Origin: Penium margaritaceum
Lineage: Eukaryota; Streptophyta; Zygnematophyceae; Desmidiales; Peniaceae
Reading direction: 5' to 3'
DNA length: 44,883 nt
NCBI GenBank assembly: GCA_023375785.1
Contig: SZWC01000836.1
Location: 280,562 to 325,444 of the forward strand
The notes under the pieces: generated by a model
Told to the model about the DNA's origin: nothing
What the model saw: the letters and a program-made list of their open reading frames with translations, nothing else
Databases searched by the model: none
Translations under genes and position numbers: made by a program
Shown here: in pieces, positions 39,822 to 44,883 of the stretch
How positions within the stretch are numbered: position 1 is the stretch's first letter
Layout of the letters: each line of letters starts with the position of its first letter

Positions 39822-40056
39822 CAGGGATGGTAAACCGCGGTATTGAGTACCGCGGTACAGAAGTACCGCGGTACACGAGTACCGCGGTACTCAATACCGC
39901 GGTATACTACTTTTCCGGCAGGTCACTACCGATACCGGTACCGGTACCGCGTTACCAACGGTATTAGTAAAATACCGCGGTATTCCAGTTGTACTGCGGT
40001 ACATGTTGTACCGTCGACTGTAAAACCTATTTTTTTAGTGTGGAAATAGACGACCG

Positions 40057-40340
40057 CAGAAAGCGTAGTCTGAATTAACTCTAAAATCCATTTCAAAAGT
40101 GCAGAACAGGCTAAAAACAGTAATCGTCAATACATTCTTTCGTGTTTTTCTCATAGTTGGAAAGTACCGTGGTACTGTAACGCGGTACGGTACCGCGGTA
40201 CAGAAGAGGGGTACCCCTCAAGGTCAGTACCGATACCGTACCGGTACCGCCAAAAAAGTAACGGTACCGCGGTACCGCAATACCGCGGTACAAAACCGCG
40301 GTATACCGCGGTATCGGTAGTACCGCTGCCATCCCTGCTT
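40057..40340. repeat. First copy of assembly duplication in the MITE
   Basis: Recurs at 40342-40625 with about two differences. The first copy already includes the element end CCATCCCTG plus CTT of the target duplication, so both copies represent the same genomic right border. Confidence 0.88.
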
Positions 40341-40341
40341 N
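40341..40341. other. Assembly gap (single N)
   Basis: Separates the two copies of the MITE right half. Confidence 0.95.
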
Positions 40342-40622
40342 CAGAAAGCGTAGTCTGAATTAACTCTGAAATCCATTTCAAAAGTGCAGAACAGGCTAAA
40401 AACAGTAATCGTCAATACATTCTTTCGTGTTTTTCTCATAGTTGGAAAGTACCGCGGTACTGTAACGCGGTACGGTACCGCGGTACAGAAGAGGGGTACC
40501 CCTCAAGGTCAGTACCGATACCGTACCGGTACCGCCAAAAAAGTAACGGTACCGCGGTACCGCAATACCGCGGTACAAAACCGCGGTATACCGCGGTATC
40601 GGTAGTACCGCTGCCATCCCTG

Positions 40623-40630
40623 CTTTGGGG
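40623..40630 (+). repeat. Right 8-bp target duplication of the small hAT element
   Basis: CTTTGGGG, identical to 39814-39821. Confidence 0.85.
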
Positions 40631-40835
40631 AGCTCCAGTAAATGTATTCTGAAGATTCATAAGACTGCAGAGGCGAATGAGTGTTTCGGGATGATTTCCA
40701 ACAAAATGAAAACTCTTCAATCGGGTTTCTTCATGCGCAGCGAGAGATACAAGTCTCTTCCCTCAAAGTTCGGGATTTCAAACTACAGATGGGCGACTCC
40801 AGGATTCCGTTTGCCACTCGTCTAACCACGTTTCT

Positions 40836-40915
40836 GCATGAGTGCCTGCATGCGTGCGTTTCTGTGTGCGTGTGTGTCCCTCTGTGCATGCGTTTATGTG
40901 TGCGTGCGTGCGTTT
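40836..40915. repeat. TG/CG-rich alternating tract
   Basis: Imperfect TGTGCGTGCG-type alternation that ends next to a strong palindrome; potentially Z-forming. Confidence 0.6.
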
Positions 40916-40919
40916 CGGC

Positions 40920-40977
40920 GTCTGAACTATGCCCGCCCGCCCGCCCGCCCGGGCGGGCGGGCGGGCATAGTTCAGAC
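40920..40977. repeat. Large GC-rich palindrome
   Basis: GTCTGAACTAT plus five GCCC units faces four GGGC units plus ATAGTTCAGAC: two exact 27-nt arms around four bases. Confidence 0.93.
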
Positions 40978-41244
40978 CTGAGATACTGCAGTAGGCAATG
41001 TTGACGGAAGAACACACTCATTGCAAGGATGACCTGTTCAGGCAGATTCTTTCTACTGCTTGAAGCAGTTCATCACTGACTAGATTCTGAAACACATGCA
41101 TCCGTTTTTGGCTTTTGCACTATGCTATGACAAAAAATTCCATGAACACTGTACATTATGCCACTACTATTGACACCAATGGCGCTAACAATCGTTCGTA
41201 TTCTATGATATCCAGCTTTGATTGTTGTTCTATGTTCTCCCCCA

Positions 41245-43337
41245 TTACGCCTGCCTAGCCCCTCTGGAAAGAAGCAGGTCTTCGACAACTTTCTTCTTCT
41301 TTTCTCGCGCACGAGGCAAGGCAGTCTGACCATCCTGTCTGTCTTTTGCCTCAATGTACGCACGGTTCTCCAGCAGAACCAGCGCAGCTTGTTCATGCCC
41401 ATATATTGCCGCAAGCATGAGAGCAGTTTGTTGCTTAGAGTCTTCGGCATTGACATCCGCCCCCCATTGAATGAGAAGCCTTGCAACGTCTTGCTTTCCT
41501 TTTGCAGCAGCTACCATGAGGGGAGTCTGCCGGTCCAGCTTGTTGCGTCCATTGACATTGGCACCAACCGACAGAAGGTACTCCACAACGTGCTTGTAGC
41601 CACGTCGAGCAGCTGCAACCAGTGCCACATCCTGAAATCCCCAATCAGTAGCCTCTTCCAGATCTGCTCCTTCAGCGTACAACAGCTTCAACGCTTCAAG
41701 ATGACCAGCATCTGCCAACGCAACAAGAGGTAGGTGGATGTCTGCCCCTTCTGTTACTAGGAGAGAGATAATGTCTCTTGCGCCTGCCTGTGCTGCCACA
41801 GCAAGAGGATTGTGCCTCACTGGCGAAAAAGACCAACCAGACACTCCCGCCTTGTTCACGTCTGCTCCAAGACGAACCATCCAGCAAACAGCCGGGTACG
41901 ACCTGTTCCTCACTCCCCAAAGAAGCGCACCATTGACATCTGCTCTTCCCGTCTCCACCAGCATCTTTGCGATGGCCCAATCATCAAGTTGCAGCGCCAA
42001 TGTGAGTGCATCTGTGCTGCCATCTTCAGCCTTGATGCTGACGTCAGCTGCATGACCAAGAAGAGTCTCCACGACGTCAATGTGCTTACGGGAAACGGCA
42101 AACATGAGAGAGGTCTCACCTCCTCCACCAAGCACCTCCACTGGGTTTTTCTCCTTTGCACACTTTCCTGCACTTGCCCTCCTTGCATTGACATCCACCT
42201 TCCCAACTCCCAGAAGCACACGCACCACATGCCTGTGTCCCTTCCTTGCAGCCTTCATGAGAGGAGTCAGACCATCTGCCACACACGCAACGTTCCCATC
42301 CGCATGGGCCTCAAGCAGCAACCTCACAACATCCTCATGCCCTCCTTCGGCAGCCAATGTGAGAGCTGTCTCTCCGTCCAAGGGGTTCCGGTAAGTCATT
42401 TCTGCTTTCGCCGCTATCAGCAGCTTCACAACGCCACTGTGGCCTCCTTCGGCAGCAAGCATGAGGGGTGTCTTGCCATGGCTGTCCCTCAGGCCAACGA
42501 TGGCCTTTGAGGCACCAAGAAGGGCGGCAACGACAGCGTCGTGGCCCTCTGCCGCAGCCATGGCAAGCGCTGTCCTTCCGCTTGCACTTTCGCGCGCTCT
42601 CACGTTGACCTTGGCGGATTGCAGTAGGAGTTGTATGACGTCAGCATGGCCAGCCTTAGCCGCGGCCATGAGAGCGGTGCAGTCGTGACCAGAGGTGCCA
42701 TCCCTGGCGTGGAAGCACACGCACTTGCACAACCCTCCCGAGCGTTTGCAATCGGCTGCAGCTTTCACGAGAGTCTTGACCGATTTCAGGTCGTCGTCTC
42801 TAGCTGCCTGGATCAGGCTCGTACCTGCAGCAGCTCGGAAAGAGAAGGAAAGAGGACATTCAGGAGGCTAATGAAGACCGCCGACGAATCTACGCCAGCG
42901 TGACGCGCAGCTCTTGGGGAAGACTGGAGATACCACGAGAGACTCGTGGCAGCCATGAACGCACACTTTGCAACACTCTGGCGTTCGTGGCCCAAGAGGA
43001 CAAGGATGAAGAAAACCATTCGCAAGAACAATCATGAGTTGTTTCAAACGGACGGTGACAGCGACAAGGGCGACGAGGAGGATTAAGGAACAAGACAAAA
43101 CATGTCCACAGCACATCAGCAGGCTCTCAATCGTCGTCAATGACAGGAAGCATCTTCATAAACATCCCCTTTTCCAAAACTAATGTTTAACAGCTGCCGC
43201 AATTAAATTCGTGAGTTAATAGAAAAAGTACGTGCCTTGCCCTTGCCCACCCCGGCAACAGCCGATGTTCTAGCCAGCTCGGTGACAGACTTACCCTGTG
43301 AAAGTGTGCCAACGGAGAGGGCCTTTCCGTTGGCCAT
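41245..43337 (-). CDS. Ankyrin-repeat protein, gene B (two exons)
   Basis: Exon 1 is 43337-43295 (43 nt), the intron is 43294-42825 (470 bp, GTAAGT donor, pyrimidine-rich CTGCAG acceptor), and exon 2 is 42824-41245. The spliced frame is 1,623 nt, 540 residues. It starts MANGKALSVGTLSQGTSLIQ, followed by about 15 ankyrin repeats, for example TALMAAAKAGHADVIQLLLQ, TPLMLAAEGGHSGVVKLLIA and TPLMVAAAKGKQDVARLLIQ. The end is basic, LSRGARQA. No signal peptide or membrane segment is in the spliced product. An upstream in-frame ATG at 43382 would add 15 residues (MTSAAASADSHGQHK), but only the 43337 start is conserved in gene A. Such proteins usually act as protein-binding scaffolds; the specific role is unknown. 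Confidence 0.9.
42825..43294 (-). other. Intron of ankyrin gene B
   Basis: Same position and phase as in gene A (exon 1 of 43 nt, split Gly codon G|GT). Parts align with the gene A intron (GGCAAGGGCAAG, and GTTCTTGC ... GTTTTCTTC ... GGGCC), including a stretch coding for hydrophobic residues in broken frames. Confidence 0.85.
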
Positions 43338-43680
43338 TTTGTGTTGGCCATGCGAGTCTGCACTCGCAGCAGCAGAAGTCATAGGGGAGAAATGGGAGTG
43401 CTGCACTGCACCTGCACTTGTCTCTGCGCTCAACAAAAACGCTGTTGCAAAACGACAGCGTCGCTGCGACAAGCGGGCCACCTGGTGGCCTTTTTACACG
43501 GTTGAAGCGGAGGAGACAAGGCCCGACTGGAGAAAGCGCGCCAGCGCACCAATGTCGGCGGCGCACTCACAAGTCTTTACTCGTTAGTCGTGTCGTGTCA
43601 CTACCACCTCACGTCAAGCCAAGCATGCGTGCCGTCTCGCTGAGCAAGCGAGAGTGGTGCAACCTCGACCGTTCGAACCA
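43338..43680 (-). promoter_or_regulatory. Promoter and 5' UTR of ankyrin gene B
   Basis: On the minus strand, CGAGGTTGCACCACTCTCGC (within 43631-43677) and CCAGTCGGGCCTTG (43530-43517) match gene A, with an 18-base spacer to TGTAAAAAGG (around 43499-43490), the apparent TATA equivalent. The start codon is about 150 bp further on. Confidence 0.65.
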
Positions 43681-43719
43681 ATTGGCAGCAGCTGGAGAAC
43701 TGGAAAGCACGCCAGACCG

Positions 43720-43752
43720 CATGAGCTGGTCCGCAGTGCGGACCGGCTCATG
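43720..43752. repeat. Hairpin 1 upstream of gene B
   Basis: CATGAGCTGGTCCGC (43720-43734), three bases, GCGGACCGGCTCATG (43738-43752): 15-nt arms with one mismatch. Confidence 0.88.
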
Positions 43753-43788
43753 CAGATGCATCGTGCGGACTCCGCATGATGCATCTGC
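43752..43788. repeat. Palindrome 2 upstream of gene B
   Basis: GCAGATGCATCGTGCGGA, one base, TCCGCATGATGCATCTGC: 18-nt arms with one mismatch. It abuts hairpin 1 and shares its GTGCGGAC word. Confidence 0.88.
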
Positions 43789-43799
43789 TCAATGGGACC

Positions 43800-44560
43800 C
43801 TGCCTGGTAAGGGTGCACGTGCATTGGCGTAGCGCGGTTGTGATGTCCATGTCGTGCAGCCGTCGCATGTGCTTCCTCATCCACTCTTCTGCTGCCTTCC
43901 CCCGCATGCGGCATTGGTGTCCGACCCTGCTGTCCGGCACCCCGGCAGTCCCTCGATCATCTATGCACGTGCCAGCCTCTGCCGCATGCGGCCGGATGCT
44001 GGGATGAAGGGCCGTGCCGTGCAGCACGCTGCGTGTGGTGTAACAGACAAGCAAACCAAGGAACCTGGAACCTCCTGCCATGCTGCGTGCGACCGCACAC
44101 CAGCCTCCCAGTCGTCCCAGCCCTCCCAGTCCCTGCGCATGCCATCTCCACCCGACGCAGAAGCGCGGGCAGAGTGGAGGGGGTGAAGCGTCCCCATTGG
44201 AGAAAGGATGGTCGCGAAACGCAATCAGCATTCAAGCTGACGCCGGATGCATGTGTGCGGTTGAGCGAGGTACGGTCAACGGTGGGAGGCGGGGGACAGG
44301 GGCCACATGACTCATGCATTGTCGACAGTCTGTCGCAGTCGGGAGAGCCAGACTCGGCGGACAGGAGCCACCGGGGAAATAGGGCGATTCCGCGCTCACT
44401 ACAGCCGACTCGGGGGAAAAACACACCATGCTCATTTGGGCTTAATAGCTAATACATCCACTCAATCATGAACAGAAGCCTGATACATCCAGAAGCTGAA
44501 TATTAAAACGGTGAAAATGCTGATGACCCCCTGTTTTGTAGCCCGTGACCTTCACACAAC
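43800..44560. other. GC-rich upstream sequence without a supported gene
   Basis: A 205-codon minus-strand frame (44231-43614) exists but shows no domain, overlaps the palindromes and the conserved promoter block, and looks like a GC-rich chance frame. Nothing else was recognised. Confidence 0.4.
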
Positions 44561-44690
44561 CCTTCGTCGGAACAATGAACTATTTGCCCCTCCGTTAAAA
44601 CAATAAGCCTCACATATCCTTCCGTCAGAATATTGGGCCCCATTTGCCCCTGTCTGGCAACAATAAGCCCTATCTGCCCCCGTTTTCACC
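44561..44690. repeat. Degenerate 30-bp tandem repeat, about four units
   Basis: Units at 44561, 44591, 44621 and 44651 share the pattern (T)CCGTC-GAACAATAAGCC--AT-TGCCCC; a weaker unit precedes at 44531. Confidence 0.75.
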
Positions 44691-44864
44691 ATGCTCAGAT
44701 AGTGACGTATGTCGCTGCTTAAGCATGGCAGAAATCGGGCATCAAGTGCTCGTATACAGTCCTCCATCACGGCCATAGCGATGGAGGGCCGCAACAGCAT
44801 CAAGTGGGAGGGGGAGGGATTGCCGGCCGACGTCCGTCGGTCGGCACTTCGTCAAGCGCCACCA

Positions 44865-44883
44865 CCCCCCCCCCCCCCCCCCC
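44865..44883. repeat. Poly-C run at the window end
   Basis: Nineteen C to the last base; a likely contig break. Confidence 0.95.

Larger units (their letters stand above)
39822..40622. mobile_element. Non-autonomous hAT (MITE-like) made of GTACCGCGGTAC palindromes
   Basis: Ends are CAGGGATGG (39822) and CCATCCCTG (40622), perfect 9-bp hAT-style inverted repeats, with the 8-bp duplication CTTTGGGG outside. The interior has no coding sequence and consists largely of ACCGCGGTA palindromes near both ends, with a unique AT-rich core. It is 801 bp as assembled, but 285 bp are an assembly duplicate plus N, so the real length is about 516 bp. It would need transposase from another hAT; its ends differ from those of the hAT at 9183-14146. 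Confidence 0.88.

Noticed and set aside
43614..44231. 205-codon minus-strand open frame upstream of gene B
   Set aside because: No domain or conserved motif, GC-rich composition, and it runs through the palindromes and the promoter block shared with gene A.
1..44883. CRISPR arrays, rRNA, bacterial operons or phage genes
   Set aside because: No regularly spaced identical repeats and no such genes; all recognisable content is eukaryotic.

Overview
The window is eukaryotic nuclear DNA: one two-exon host gene with spliceosomal GT-AG boundaries, a wrecked paralogue of it, and about 30 kb of layered transposable elements. Several elements carry primer sites complementary to initiator tRNA-Met, and there are Ty1/copia, chromodomain-bearing Ty3/gypsy and BED/DUF659-type hAT elements. 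Together these suggest the plant lineage, plausibly a repeat-rich streptophyte alga. The species is inference. There are no bacterial operons, rRNA, tRNA or CRISPR.

Layout. 1-41 is a GA microsatellite. 42-3517 is a decayed copia element on the minus strand with a recognisable primer site. 3518-5571 is mostly unassigned and holds a gypsy integrase scrap. 5572-24411 is a nest. A minus-strand gypsy (LTRs at 5572-6286 and 23035-24411) contains a plus-strand chromodomain gypsy (about 7417-17651). That gypsy contains a hAT transposon (9183-14146) with a perfect 8-bp target duplication. A 666-bp solo LTR (23108-23773) sits inside the outer element's right LTR with its own 5-bp duplication. 24466-25981 holds two LTRs of another family, one with an upstream polypurine tract and one with a downstream primer site.

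Host genes. From about 26.5 kb to 43.7 kb two paralogous ankyrin-repeat genes converge. Gene A (plus, 26808-36240) is split by a 7.3-kb copia element (28257-35521) and also carries a one-base deletion, so it is a pseudogene. Gene B (minus, 43337-41245) is intact: 43-nt first exon, 470-bp intron, and a second exon encoding about 15 ankyrin repeats. Promoter, first-exon length, intron position and parts of the intron are shared by the two copies. Between them lies a non-autonomous hAT element (39822-40622) built from GTACCGCGGTAC palindromes. Upstream of gene B are strong palindromes and a 30-bp tandem repeat; the window ends in poly-C.

Quality warning. All four runs of N (10482-10544, 29054-29181, 34189, 40341) are flanked by a duplication of the same local sequence. 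Three are clear assembly duplications. The one at 34189 creates an artificial frameshift in the copia pol frame. The coding sequences of the retroelements are mostly broken, with many CAG-to-TAG and CGA-to-TGA type stops, consistent with decay of methylated, silenced copies.
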